This document shows positions 30,226 to 38,480 of a DNA stretch of 45,043 bases, piece after piece. The position numbers and the translations under genes are program-made. Position 1 is the stretch's first letter, and each line of letters opens with the position of its first letter. Where the stretch lies: assembly GCA_018969295.1 (NCBI GenBank), contig JAGWYN010000035.1, positions 1 through 45,043 on the forward strand, given 5' to 3'. This DNA comes from Chloroflexota bacterium (GTDB taxonomy: Bacteria > Chloroflexota > Anaerolineae > Caldilineales > Caldilineaceae). A model generated the notes under the pieces. The model was not told the DNA's origin, made no database searches, and saw nothing but the letters and a program-made list of their open reading frames with translations.

Positions 30226-30366
30226 TATCCCTGGACCCGTCTCGGCTACACGTATGACTGGAGCAATTCAGCAAGCGAAGTGGGGCTGAGCGAATTTGTC
30301 GTCGCTGCCGGCTCGACTGTTGCGGTCGAGCCGGTTGTCGAGAATGAGCTGGATTGTGTCAAGTAG
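30226..30366 (+). pseudogene. C-terminal relic of a Chloroflexota-type protein
   Basis: One frame encodes 46 codons starting YPWTRLGYTYDWSNSASEVG and ending at TAG 30364-30366. There is no start codon. The pattern WTRLGYTYDW...GLSEFVV matches, from memory, the C-terminal end of small proteins widespread in Chloroflexota. The frame upstream runs into the gntR promoter and loses the pattern, so the N-terminal part seems to have been deleted or replaced. The identification rests on the pattern alone. Confidence 0.55.
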
Positions 30367-30500
30367 TCGGTTCATAAAGTATCCGGCGCAGCTTTGGGGC
30401 CAGAAGATGTCCCTGTTGACTCGATTTGTGTGAAAGGAGTGGGATGGGCAGGGGGCGGTGTTGGCGTGTCTTTCAATGGTTTGGGGTGCTGGCGGAGAGC
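30367..30500. other. intergenic DNA without recognisable genes
   Basis: Between the gene relic and the hairpin repeat no coding pattern, promoter or RNA gene was recognised. Short ORFs here have no similarity and no good ribosome-binding site. Confidence 0.5.
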
Positions 30501-30549
30501 GGACCCAGAGAAACCGAGTTTCTCCAAGAAACTCGGTTTCTCTGGATCC
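30501..30549. repeat. perfect 19-bp hairpin repeat, likely a dispersed element
   Basis: CCAGAGAAACCGAGTTTCT (30505-30523) and its exact reverse complement (30527-30545) flank a 3-nt loop; outer bases extend the pairing to 30501-30549 with one mismatch. It lies 7-11 bp after the stop of the secreted-protein gene. Similar AGAAAC..GTTTCT hairpins recur, to my memory, in cyanobacterial and other genomes, so this may be a small dispersed element that also acts as an mRNA 3' end. Confidence 0.75.
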
Positions 30550-30556
30550 CCCTTCC

Positions 30557-33493
30557 TCAGCGCTGCATCACCGGCAGGTAGAGGGAGAATGTGAGTGCTG
30601 GAAGCGCCTGCTGGGCTGCGGGCTGGCTGCTGGCAGAGGCTGCTGGCGCTGTCGGCAAAGGCTTGTTGTTGGCTGGCTGGCGTGCCGCTTCCAGCGGGCC
30701 GCCCTCCAAGGTAAGCTGGTACAAACTTTCGAGATAGCCGTGTACCTCGAGCTGGTAGCTGCCGCTTTGGGTCAGGGCAAGGGTTTCAGTGACAGTTTCA
30801 GCCGCATTGCGGTAGTCGACCAGCTGCTCCTGGACGTCCCAGACATACAGGTCGGCGTCGCCTGTGTGTGTGGCCAGGCTGGCGGTCAGGTGCTGGCCCG
30901 GTTGCAGATCCAGGCGGTAGAGGTGCACCTGGCCTGCCTGGATCGGCTCTTCAGGGCGCAGAAGGTTGGTCGTCGCGCTGGCAGCGGTGTGGCTGATGTT
31001 GCCGGCAACATCAGCCACCCAGACTTGCAGCGTACGCACGCCGCCAACCGGGCTGAAGACAAAGGACAAAGGGGTTTGATAGGGCAGCCAGCCGGTCTGC
31101 TGGCGGGCCACCCAGCGCCGCGCCGAGTTGTTGTAGACCCGTTCGACCAGATAGAGGGCGGCGACGCCGCTGCCCCCCGGAAGGTCAGCGGCGCTGAGCT
31201 GCAGCTCCAGGCTGGGTTGGTCGGTGATCTGCGGGACTGCCGCCAAGGTCACCGTGGGAGGGGTGGTGTCCCCCAGATGGGCTGCCGCCTGAACAGCGAT
31301 ACTCGCTGTCGCCACATTGTTGCTGGTGACACTCTCGGAGAAGACACCCCCCATCGAGACAACCGCAGAGAGTCTGTAGCTGCCGACAGCAAGGGGCAGC
31401 CAGTCGATGGCAGCCGTGCCCATCACCGCACTGCCAGGGGGCAGCACAGATGTGGTGGCAGTGGCGATCAGGGTGCCGGTGAGCGGTGTGCCAAGATAAA
31501 AATGAACCGTAGGCGTCACCGGGTCGCTGCCCCCCGCGCGCAGGACGTTGAGCCCAACCCGGGTTGGGCTGTTCTGCAGCGCCAGAGCAGGTTCGATCCA
31601 CAGGTCAGCATCGTCCACAGCCAGGTCGACGCCAACAGGGTCGATCACGGTGTAGCCCGCAGTCAAGGTGACCGGCCGCTGCCCCGCAATCTGGGCGATG
31701 ACATCGTGTTGGCCGACGGGCAGATGGGCAGGGACACGCGCCCGGGCCTGCTGTGCCCCTGAATAGGGGACGACGACCGCCTGGAGTCCAGCCCCCGCAA
31801 CAGTGATTTGCAGTGAGGGCTGCAGATTGGTGCCATAGACCCAAAGGTCGTTGGGCGCTGCATTGCTCCCTGTGTTGGGGTCCAGCTTGTGCAGCTGCAG
31901 CAGGACAGCGGTCGGTGTGGGGGTCGCTGTGGGGGTCGCTGTGGGGGTCGCTGTGGGAGTCGCTGTGGGAGTCGCTGTGGGAGTCGGCTGTGTTGTTCGG
32001 GGAACAGCCTGCCAGACTGCAAAGAAAGAGATGTGCTGGTTGAGGGGCATGCCGCCACCGCAGATGACCTCTGCCGCCAGCCCTCGGGGGGTCCAGCACC
32101 AGGGGCCAGATTCGCCGCGGTCGGGGCCGTAGTTGCTGCCAGGACCGAGCACGATGTTGGCCCACCCCGAACGATCTTTGGTGCGGGGATAGCGGTTGCC
32201 GTCGCTGCCGACAGCGTAGCCGTCATACGTCGGGTCGCCGAGCATGGCAAAGCCGTCTGACCAGTAGAGCATATCCCAGTTTTTTAGCTTCCGCCCCGCT
32301 GGGTCCAAGATTGCAGCAAAGAGATGGTGGTCGGCGCCAGCGTCGTCGAAGTATTCGGGGTCGCTCAAGGGTTTCAAATAGGCCTCGCGCGCCCACAGAT
32401 CGATGCTGCCGTAGATCGACGAGGGGTCCCAGGAGCCGTCGCGGGTCGTGAAGAGATCCTTGAGGACGTAGAGGAACTCGCCGTCGGGCAGTGGATCGGG
32501 GCGCTCTGCGATCGTTTTGGTGTAAACATTCAATGCATCGATCCAGGTACCCACGCGCCGTTCCACGGCAGGCTGGGCTGTGGGCTGCGGTGTCGCCGTG
32601 GGGGGTGTCGCTGTGGGTGTTGCTGTGGGTGTCGCTGTGGGTGTTGCTGTGGGTGTCGCCGTGGGGGGTGTCGCCGTGGGGGGTGTCGCTGTGGGGGGTG
32701 TCGCTGTGGGGGGTGTCGCCGTGGGGGTCGCCGTGGGGGTCACCGTGGGGGGTGGTTCAGGGGTCTCAGCAGTGGGGACAGCCTGCCAGACGACAAAGGT
32801 AGAAACCAGGAGCCCTTCGGGCAGCCCGGCGCCGCACAGCGCTTCTGCAGGCAGCGGGAGATTGAGTGTGTAGCACCAGGGGCCTGCACTGACCGCCGGG
32901 TCATAGCTGCTGCTGCTGTACATCACCATACTGGCCCAGCCCGGGGTTTCGACGGTCTGTTTGACATCCCAGGTGGTGCTGCCGAGGTCTGTCAGCGCGC
33001 CCAGCCCCCCGGTCCAGTAGAGAATTTCTTGGGCCTGCCTCCACTGGCCGTCCAGTTCGATCACCGCAGCGAACAGGTTGTTGCGTTCGCCGGCTTTGGC
33101 AAAGGCAGCGCTGAGATACTCCTCTCTGGCCCATTGGGGAACTCCGTAGGCGGCGGAGCCCACTTCCCAGGAGCCCTCGCGAGTTGTGAAGACATCCTTG
33201 ATCCGATAGACGACATCGCCGCTGGGGCTATCTGGCCGTTCGTGGAGGGTGTGGATCGAGAGCTGCATCGGTGCTGCCCATTCGGTCACCCGGCGTACCA
33301 GTGCTGGGGAGGCCGGCAGGGAGCTTGCAGAAGGTGCTGCAGGGCGGCCCACAGCCGGAAGAAAGAGTTGCCAGCCGGGAGTGGGTGTCGCCACCGGTCT
33401 GTCCTGGCCAGCGACAGGGAGAAACGGCTGGCTGGCCAGGACAGCCAGAATGATCGGGGCAATCAGGGAAAGGGAAAGGAGGTTGCGGCGCAT
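30557..33493 (-). CDS. secreted protein with duplicated unknown module plus TIG-CARDB-PPC
   Basis: A 978-residue exported protein. The signal peptide (about 1-29) precedes an internal WQLFLPAVGR motif. Two copies of an unrecognised module follow (about 65-240 and 310-498). Shared positions include ERPD, a V-Y/F..KD[VL]FTTR[ED]GSW block, WARE.YL, LFAA, LYW[TS][DG]G, GWA, GPWC and FVVWQAVP/FAVWQAVP. A Cys pair is present in each copy (Cys207/Cys220, Cys466/Cys478). Thr-Pro linkers of TATP and PTAT repeats separate the copies. TIG-like (about 530-620), CARDB-like (about 630-740), Ig-like and PPC-like domains follow, ending in LYLPVMQR. The C-terminal half has the same order as the secreted protein at 17660. 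A surface recognition role is inferred. ATG 33493 is preceded by GGAG. Confidence 0.82.
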   Translation of the reverse strand: MRRNLLSLSLIAPIILAVLASQPFLPVAGQDRPVATPTPGWQLFLPAVGRPAAPSASSLPASPALVRRVTEWAAPMQLSIHTLHERPDSPSGDVVYRIKDVFTTREGSWEVGSAAYGVPQWAREEYLSAAFAKAGERNNLFAAVIELDGQWRQAQEILYWTGGLGALTDLGSTTWDVKQTVETPGWASMVMYSSSSYDPAVSAGPWCYTLNLPLPAEALCGAGLPEGLLVSTFVVWQAVPTAETPEPPPTVTPTATPTATPPTATPPTATPPTATPPTATPTATPTATPTATPTATPPTATPQPTAQPAVERRVGTWIDALNVYTKTIAERPDPLPDGEFLYVLKDLFTTRDGSWDPSSIYGSIDLWAREAYLKPLSDPEYFDDAGADHHLFAAILDPAGRKLKNWDMLYWSDGFAMLGDPTYDGYAVGSDGNRYPRTKDRSGWANIVLGPGSNYGPDRGESGPWCWTPRGLAAEVICGGGMPLNQHISFFAVWQAVPRTTQPTPTATPTATPTATPTATPTATPTPTAVLLQLHKLDPNTGSNAAPNDLWVYGTNLQPSLQITVAGAGLQAVVVPYSGAQQARARVPAHLPVGQHDVIAQIAGQRPVTLTAGYTVIDPVGVDLAVDDADLWIEPALALQNSPTRVGLNVLRAGGSDPVTPTVHFYLGTPLTGTLIATATTSVLPPGSAVMGTAAIDWLPLAVGSYRLSAVVSMGGVFSESVTSNNVATASIAVQAAAHLGDTTPPTVTLAAVPQITDQPSLELQLSAADLPGGSGVAALYLVERVYNNSARRWVARQQTGWLPYQTPLSFVFSPVGGVRTLQVWVADVAGNISHTAASATTNLLRPEEPIQAGQVHLYRLDLQPGQHLTASLATHTGDADLYVWDVQEQLVDYRNAAETVTETLALTQSGSYQLEVHGYLESLYQLTLEGGPLEAARQPANNKPLPTAPAASASSQPAAQQALPALTFSLYLPVMQR
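31907..31996 (-). repeat. Thr-Pro linker repeat 2 of the secreted protein
   Basis: Near-perfect 12-bp units of the type GTCGCTGTGGGG (plus strand) encode the linker between the second module and the TIG domain, with Thr-Ala-Thr-Pro periodicity. Confidence 0.8.
32567..32773 (-). repeat. Thr-Pro linker repeat 1 of the secreted protein
   Basis: 12- to 15-bp units (GTCGCTGTGGGT and GTCGCCGTGGGGGGT types on the plus strand) encode the linker between modules 1 and 2. Two unit lengths are mixed, both multiples of three. Confidence 0.8.
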
Positions 33494-33531
33494 GGAGGCT
33501 CCATTGGCTTTTGGGCAGGTGAATTCTTGCT

Positions 33532-33540
33532 ATTCTAGCA
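33532..33540 (-). promoter_or_regulatory. candidate extended -10 promoter of the secreted-protein gene
   Basis: On the minus strand TGC TAGAAT (33540-33532) is an extended -10 box in the 54-bp gap after the acyl-AMP ligase gene. No good -35 is present. Confidence 0.45.
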
Positions 33541-33547
33541 CAGCCGG

Positions 33548-35515
33548 TCAGCTTACCTTGTGGGGGGAAGCCGCTGAAATCAGGGCTACGAGTTCGCCAA
33601 GGGATGCATCTGGGTTGAGCGCAGCAGGGGGAACGACGATGCCGAGTTCTGTGTGCAGGCGTGCCAGCAGCAGGGCTGTCTGCAGCGAGCCAAGACCCAG
33701 GCTGTGGAAGGGCTGTTGTATGTCCAGTTGGCTGGCGGGGGTGTTGGTCAGCTCGGCAAGCCAGCCCAGGGCCCAGATCTCCTTGCCCGGCAGGTCGGTT
33801 GCTGGGTGTGCAATGGGTGTGGGCAGACGATACTCGATACCGGGCAGGGTGCTGGCCAGATAGAGTGCTGCATAGAGTGTGTGTTGGCGTTTGCCAGATG
33901 AGGTGCGTGGCAGCGCGGCTGGCCGGACCACCACCACGTCGTCGACCTCCAGACCGAGGGTGTCTCTGACCGTATGTCGGGCACGTTGTGCCAATGTTGC
34001 CAGTGCGGCCGGATCGTGGCCGTGCCGCCAGTTGCGGTGTCTTTCCAAAAGTAGCACGACTTTTTGGCGATCGTCGATGTCTACAGCAAAAGCGGCGGCC
34101 AGGGCCACAGCTGCCGAGGTTTCCTGCAGCACACTTCTTTCGATATCTTCAGCATAGTAGTTTTCGCCGCCGGCGAGGATCAGATTTTTCAACCGGCCAG
34201 CGATGAACAGTTGACCGTCCTGGAGACAGCCCAGATCTCCTGTGCGCAGAAAAGGCCCTTCTCCACTGTCGCTCAGCAGTGCCTCGAATGTTGTGTCGGT
34301 TGCTGCTGCGTCCTGCCAGTACCCTTGCGCGACATTCGGACCCTGTACCCAGAGTTCGCCGATCTGCCCCTCGGGCATTTGTGTTGCGGTGTTGGGATCG
34401 ACAATCCTGACTTCTACGCCAGCCACCGGCATTCCACAGCTGACCAGGGAGGGGCCTGCCGCAGCGTTGGCCGAGGAACCTTTGGGGGAGGCATATCGAC
34501 TGTCAGCACCAGGTTCTGGCTCCTGGTGGACAGAGACGATCAGGGTTGCTTCTGCCAGCCCATAGGTGGGACGCAGGCTGGTGGCACGAAACCCACAGGC
34601 AGCAAAGGTGTGGGAAAAGTGTTCCAGCGTTGTGGCGCGCACCGGTTCGCTGCCGCAGAGGGCCACGCGCCAGCTCTGGAGGTCAAGCTGGGCACCTTCT
34701 GCCGCCGTGATCTGCTTTGCGCAGAGTGCATAGGCAAAATCGGGTGCGACGCTGATGGTGCCCTGATACCGGCTCAACGCCTCCAGCCAGCGGGCTGGCC
34801 GTTCGGTGAAGGCTGTTGGGTCCATCAACACCACAGTTGCCGTCAGATAAATTGGTGGCAGAATACTGCCGATCAGCCCCATGTCATGGTAGAGAGGGAG
34901 CCAGAACACCCCGATATCCGCCGAAGAGAGTCTGCAGGCTGCGCAGATCTGGGCCAGGTTGGCCAGCAGATTGGCGTGGCTGAGCTTGATGCCTTTGGGC
35001 TGTCCTGTCGAGCCGGAGGTGTACTGAAGCAGGGCGAGGGTTTCAGGGGCGGTGGGGCAAGGACTCCAGGCTGCCCCAGAGTCGGGGTGGATCGAGTCGA
35101 TCGGCTGCCAGTGCACGGTGGGTCCGCTCCACGCATGCAGGGGGGCTGTGCTGGTCAGTGCGATCGAGGCACCGGCATGGGCCGCGATGGCTGCCGCGCG
35201 TGGCAGCCATCGCGGCCGGGTGGGAGGAGGAATTGGGACGGGGATGGCTCCTGCGTAGAGACAACCGAAAAAACCGGTTACAAATTCGGGGCCTGTCGGG
35301 CAGGCCAGCAAGACTGGCTGCTGCGCGGCGTTTTGTTGTTGGAGCCAGCCTGCGATGATGCGGGCCTGTGTGTCGATATCGCCCAGGGTGAGTCTGCCCT
35401 GTTCGGTCTCGCCGTTTTTCAAAAAGATGAACGCTGTGTGGTGGGGCTTGACTGTGCTGTAACGCTGCAGCAGTTCGACGAAATTGCTGGCCGGTGTCAA
35501 CAGGGTGGTCTGCAT
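33548..35515 (-). CDS. fatty-acyl-AMP ligase fused to an acyl-carrier-like domain
   Basis: A 655-residue ANL enzyme of the FAAL (FadD32-like) type. It should activate a fatty acid as an acyl-adenylate and pass it to a carrier phosphopantetheine rather than to CoA. Motifs are QYTSGSTGQPKGIKLSH, the FAAL-type LPLYHDMGLIGSILPP, RPTYGLAEATLIVSV, and TGDLGCLQDGQLFIAGRLKN. The C-terminal ~75 residues resemble an acyl carrier domain; the attachment serine is Ser610 in LGLGSLQTA, where the canonical motif is DSL. ATG 35515 is chosen because it begins the conserved domain, 19 nt after the upstream stop. It is the last gene of the minus-strand cluster and would supply acyl groups to it. Confidence 0.9.
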   Translation of the reverse strand: MQTTLLTPASNFVELLQRYSTVKPHHTAFIFLKNGETEQGRLTLGDIDTQARIIAGWLQQQNAAQQPVLLACPTGPEFVTGFFGCLYAGAIPVPIPPPTRPRWLPRAAAIAAHAGASIALTSTAPLHAWSGPTVHWQPIDSIHPDSGAAWSPCPTAPETLALLQYTSGSTGQPKGIKLSHANLLANLAQICAACRLSSADIGVFWLPLYHDMGLIGSILPPIYLTATVVLMDPTAFTERPARWLEALSRYQGTISVAPDFAYALCAKQITAAEGAQLDLQSWRVALCGSEPVRATTLEHFSHTFAACGFRATSLRPTYGLAEATLIVSVHQEPEPGADSRYASPKGSSANAAAGPSLVSCGMPVAGVEVRIVDPNTATQMPEGQIGELWVQGPNVAQGYWQDAAATDTTFEALLSDSGEGPFLRTGDLGCLQDGQLFIAGRLKNLILAGGENYYAEDIERSVLQETSAAVALAAAFAVDIDDRQKVVLLLERHRNWRHGHDPAALATLAQRARHTVRDTLGLEVDDVVVVRPAALPRTSSGKRQHTLYAALYLASTLPGIEYRLPTPIAHPATDLPGKEIWALGWLAELTNTPASQLDIQQPFHSLGLGSLQTALLLARLHTELGIVVPPAALNPDASLGELVALISAASPHKVS

Positions 35516-35534
35516 GGTGGTGGATGGTTCTTTC

Positions 35535-36665
35535 TCATAGCTGTTTGCGGTAGACCCGATGCGTTTTGTAGGCGGGAATGCCCAGCACAGAGAGATCACG
35601 GCGCATCTCTGTCGCCGTCTCTGGAATCTGGACCAGCTCGGCGTGTTGGATGCCGAGCGCTGTGACGGTTTTCAACAATTCCACAAAGAGCAGGGCGTTG
35701 CCTCCACGCAGACGGTATTCGGGGAGCACCCCGAGTGCAGCGACGGCGACCGAGCGCGGGCGCCGTCGTGCGGTCAGCAGGAGGTCCGCGATGCTGAGCG
35801 GTGTGAGCCTGCCTCGCGCGCGCCGCAGCGCGGCTGTGAGATCCGGCAGCACAATCAGAGCACCTGCCAGTTCGTTGTGGTCAGAAAGAACTTTGACGAG
35901 CTGCGGGTGGATGGTGGGTTTGATGCTGTCGAGGACAAAGGCAATCTCCTGCGCTGAAAAGGGATAATACTCCCAGTTTTGCTTCAACGAGCGGTTGTAC
36001 AGGTGTAGAATGCGTGGGGCATCTTGGGCCCAGCTGCGCAAAGTGGTGAATCCGTGCACTTGCAGCCCACTTTTCTGGCGCGCCCAGTCTGCCAGTTCGT
36101 CAAGCCAAGGCGGCAGTTTCAACGAACGCGCATCCAGGCGGCAGGAGATCAGATCGAGCATTTTGGTGAACCCCCATCCTTCCAGGAGGGCTGGGTAGTA
36201 GGGGAGGGTGTAATTTGTGAGGTTCATCAGCTGCTGCTGCTCGAAGCCGTCGATCAGAATGCCAAAGCCGTCGAGCACGCTGAATCCTTTGGGGCCGATG
36301 AGGGTGTCCAACTGGCGCTCTTGTGCCCATGCGGCGACCCGATCCAGCAGAGCGGCAGCGATTGCTGGGTTGTTTTCGCTTTCAAAGCCGTAGAAGTGTG
36401 CCTGACGAACGCCCTGCTCTGTATTGAACGGGCGGTGCTCCAGCGCGGCGATCCGTCCTACATCGCGGCCATTTTCGACAGCGACAAAAAATTCAGCGGT
36501 CGAATGTGTGTAGAAAGGGTGTTGGCTGGGGCTGAGCCAGCAGTTCACAGTCTGGCGCAGCGGCGGCACCCAGTGTGGGGAGCCTGCATAGAGTCGGTAG
36601 GGCAGCTCGACAAAGCGAGCGCGCTGCCGGCGTGAGCTTGGATCAATCTGTTCGACGGCGATCAT
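35535..36665 (-). CDS. GNAT-like acyltransferase candidate (bacterial ceramide synthase-like family)
   Basis: A 376-residue protein with a split GNAT fold. Diagnostic patterns are FVELPYRLYAGSPHWVPPLR near the N-terminus, VGRIAALEHRPFN, LIGPKGFSVLDGFGILIDGF, TNYTLPYYPALLE, and a C-terminal VAALGVLPEYRLRGGNALLF. I recall this ~375-residue family from Bacteroidetes and Proteobacteria, and believe that bacterial ceramide synthase (a GNAT protein) belongs to or near it. That link needs checking. The start overlaps the glycosyltransferase stop by 4 nt, and the acyl-AMP ligase/ACP gene follows directly, so an N- or O-acyl transfer from the carrier is plausible. Confidence 0.6.
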   Translation of the reverse strand: MIAVEQIDPSSRRQRARFVELPYRLYAGSPHWVPPLRQTVNCWLSPSQHPFYTHSTAEFFVAVENGRDVGRIAALEHRPFNTEQGVRQAHFYGFESENNPAIAAALLDRVAAWAQERQLDTLIGPKGFSVLDGFGILIDGFEQQQLMNLTNYTLPYYPALLEGWGFTKMLDLISCRLDARSLKLPPWLDELADWARQKSGLQVHGFTTLRSWAQDAPRILHLYNRSLKQNWEYYPFSAQEIAFVLDSIKPTIHPQLVKVLSDHNELAGALIVLPDLTAALRRARGRLTPLSIADLLLTARRRPRSVAVAALGVLPEYRLRGGNALLFVELLKTVTALGIQHAELVQIPETATEMRRDLSVLGIPAYKTHRVYRKQL

Positions 36666-37819
36666 CTGTGTACCATTGTGGTGGCCTGGTGGTAGAAGGC
36701 GAGATGCTGTGGCAGCACGTGTTCCCAGCCAAACGAGGGGGCTGTCAGTTGGTTGTGCCGGGCGATCTGCTGCCGTTGTGCCGGGTCTTGGATCAGCTGC
36801 AGCAGAAAATCGGCCAGTTCCTGGTCTGTGGTGGCCAGCAGGCCATTTTGGTTGTGGGTGATAAACTGATCGACCCCGCTCGATCGGGCGACGATCGGCA
36901 GCCCTGCACAGCGTGCCTCCAGTGCGGCCAGGCCAAAAGATTCAATGGCGCAGGCAGAGACAAAAATATGAGCCTGGCTGAAAAGGGTGCGAATCTGGGT
37001 GCGCGGCTGGTAGCCGAGCAGGTGGACGACTGCGTTCAGTCCCAGCCTTACAATCAGCCTCTCGAGATAGGGGCGCAGCGGGCCGTCCCCGACGACCATC
37101 AGCCGGATTGGGATCTCGGGGCGTGCGGAGCGGACCTGGGCGACCGTTTTGAGCAGGCTGTCGACGCGCTTGCGCGGGCTGAAGCGGGTCACAGCCACCA
37201 GCACCACCTCGGGGTGTCTCTGGGCAGCTGTCTGTGACTGCCGCCAAAAGGCAATGTCGATGGCATTGGGCAGCAGATGGACGGGGTGGGGCGCGACGAT
37301 GCGTTCGATGGCGGCTGTGACGAAGCGGCTCACCCCTGAAAAGAGCACCTGCCAGCTCGACCAGTGCAGCCATCGATCGGCGGCTGCCAGTAGATGGGCA
37401 AACTGTGCCAGCACCGAATGAAAGGTGATGACGGTAGGAATCGCCAGTTTCTGGCAGAGATAGGCCCCCCCATATGCGGTAGGGGCGATATAACTGGTAT
37501 GGCAGTGGACGACATCGTAACGCTCACGACGGAGGAGTTCGGCCAGTTCGACAAAGGGGTGCAGGGTGGCGACAAAGCCAAACAGGGGGACCCGCCTTGC
37601 GCGTAGGCGGTGGATCTGGAAGCCACCCATGCGTGTGGGGCCGGGAATCGGCGTGATCACATGCACTTCGTGGCCGGCCAGGGTCAACTGTTCTGCCAGG
37701 TCGTGCATCTGAATTTCGATGCCGCCTGCATGGGGTAAAAACCAGTCCCCCAGCAAAGCGATCTTGTAGCGGTCATGCAGGGTGTCGACAGGCATCGCTG
37801 ACGGTAATAAACTGGGCAT
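36662..37819 (-). CDS. GT4-family glycosyltransferase
   Basis: A 385-residue retaining GT-B glycosyltransferase. The N-terminus contains GDWFLPHAGGIEIQMHDLAE and HCHTSYIAPTAYGG. The C-terminal nucleotide-sugar domain has RFSPRKRVD and the E-x7-E motif in ESFGLAALEARCAGLPIVA. The pattern resembles PimB/PIG-A-like enzymes that glycosylate lipid acceptors. ATG 37819 is chosen because AAGG lies 7 nt upstream; ATG 37795 is an alternative without a Shine-Dalgarno. It overlaps the deacetylase gene by 47 nt and the GNAT gene by 4 nt. The acceptor is probably a membrane lipid or lipid-linked sugar. Confidence 0.9.
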   Translation of the reverse strand: MPSLLPSAMPVDTLHDRYKIALLGDWFLPHAGGIEIQMHDLAEQLTLAGHEVHVITPIPGPTRMGGFQIHRLRARRVPLFGFVATLHPFVELAELLRRERYDVVHCHTSYIAPTAYGGAYLCQKLAIPTVITFHSVLAQFAHLLAAADRWLHWSSWQVLFSGVSRFVTAAIERIVAPHPVHLLPNAIDIAFWRQSQTAAQRHPEVVLVAVTRFSPRKRVDSLLKTVAQVRSARPEIPIRLMVVGDGPLRPYLERLIVRLGLNAVVHLLGYQPRTQIRTLFSQAHIFVSACAIESFGLAALEARCAGLPIVARSSGVDQFITHNQNGLLATTDQELADFLLQLIQDPAQRQQIARHNQLTAPSFGWEHVLPQHLAFYHQATTMVHR

Positions 37820-38480
37820 CTTTGGCCTTGAAGTGTTCAATGACATGCTGCAGGTCCTCCAACGCCAGGCTGCCGGTGCGGAAGCGACAGTCCAGGCGCA
37901 GCTTCTCTTGGCGCAGATCGACAAATTCCCATGGATGTACAAACAGCACGACGGGACTGGCCAGCCGATTCAGCCAGAGGCGGCGGAGCGGGTCGGGCAG
38001 ACGCAGCACAGAGGATGGGACCGACGCGGGCAGCCGTTGCAGCCGGGAAGGGGGGGGTGGGCGGAGTGCACGGAGCTTGTAGCGGGCCTGGGAGGCGTCG
38101 ATCCGATATCCATGTTGTTCCAAAAGAGGCAGGTAGGCGTCTGGAAATTGCAGATAGGGGGCGCGGAAGGCTGTCACCGGTGCCAGGCGGCGCAGGCTTT
38201 CGCTGGACCGGACGATTTCTGCGTTGGCCTGGTCGGCAGCAAGACGGGTGAAAGAGCGATGCGTGTCGCCGTGGCCGCCCAGCTCGTGTCCCTGTGCGAC
38301 GAGGGTGGCGAGGGTGTGGGGGTAGCGGCGGGCCACGACACCTGTAGCAAAGAAGGTGGCCGGAATCGCGGCATCGGTCAGAAGGGTGAGCAGGTCATGA
38401 ACGCCCTGCTCCATCCCCCGGAAGGTATCCAGATAGGGAGGGCAATCCTGTTCCAGATCGACGGTGAGAAGCACGTTCAT
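37773..38480 (-). CDS. NodB-type polysaccharide deacetylase
   Basis: A 235-residue carbohydrate esterase (CE4-like). The metal-dependent active site is visible: Asp8 in TVDLEQD, His70 and His74 in GGHGDTH, and Arg106 in RAPYL. The C-terminal FVHPWEF pattern fits the family. There is no signal peptide, so it would act on cytoplasmic or lipid-linked sugars. It overlaps the PAP2 gene by 4 nt and the GT4 gene by 47 nt. A de-N-acetylase that exposes an amine for later acylation is one reading. Confidence 0.88.
   Translation of the reverse strand: MNVLLTVDLEQDCPPYLDTFRGMEQGVHDLLTLLTDAAIPATFFATGVVARRYPHTLATLVAQGHELGGHGDTHRSFTRLAADQANAEIVRSSESLRRLAPVTAFRAPYLQFPDAYLPLLEQHGYRIDASQARYKLRALRPPPPSRLQRLPASVPSSVLRLPDPLRRLWLNRLASPVVLFVHPWEFVDLRQEKLRLDCRFRTGSLALEDLQHVIEHFKAKDAQFITVSDACRHPA

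Noticed and set aside
34064..35665. 533-codon plus-strand frame opposite the acyl-AMP ligase
   Set aside because: It is Cys/Gly-rich without similarity, and the minus-strand gene has all ANL motifs.
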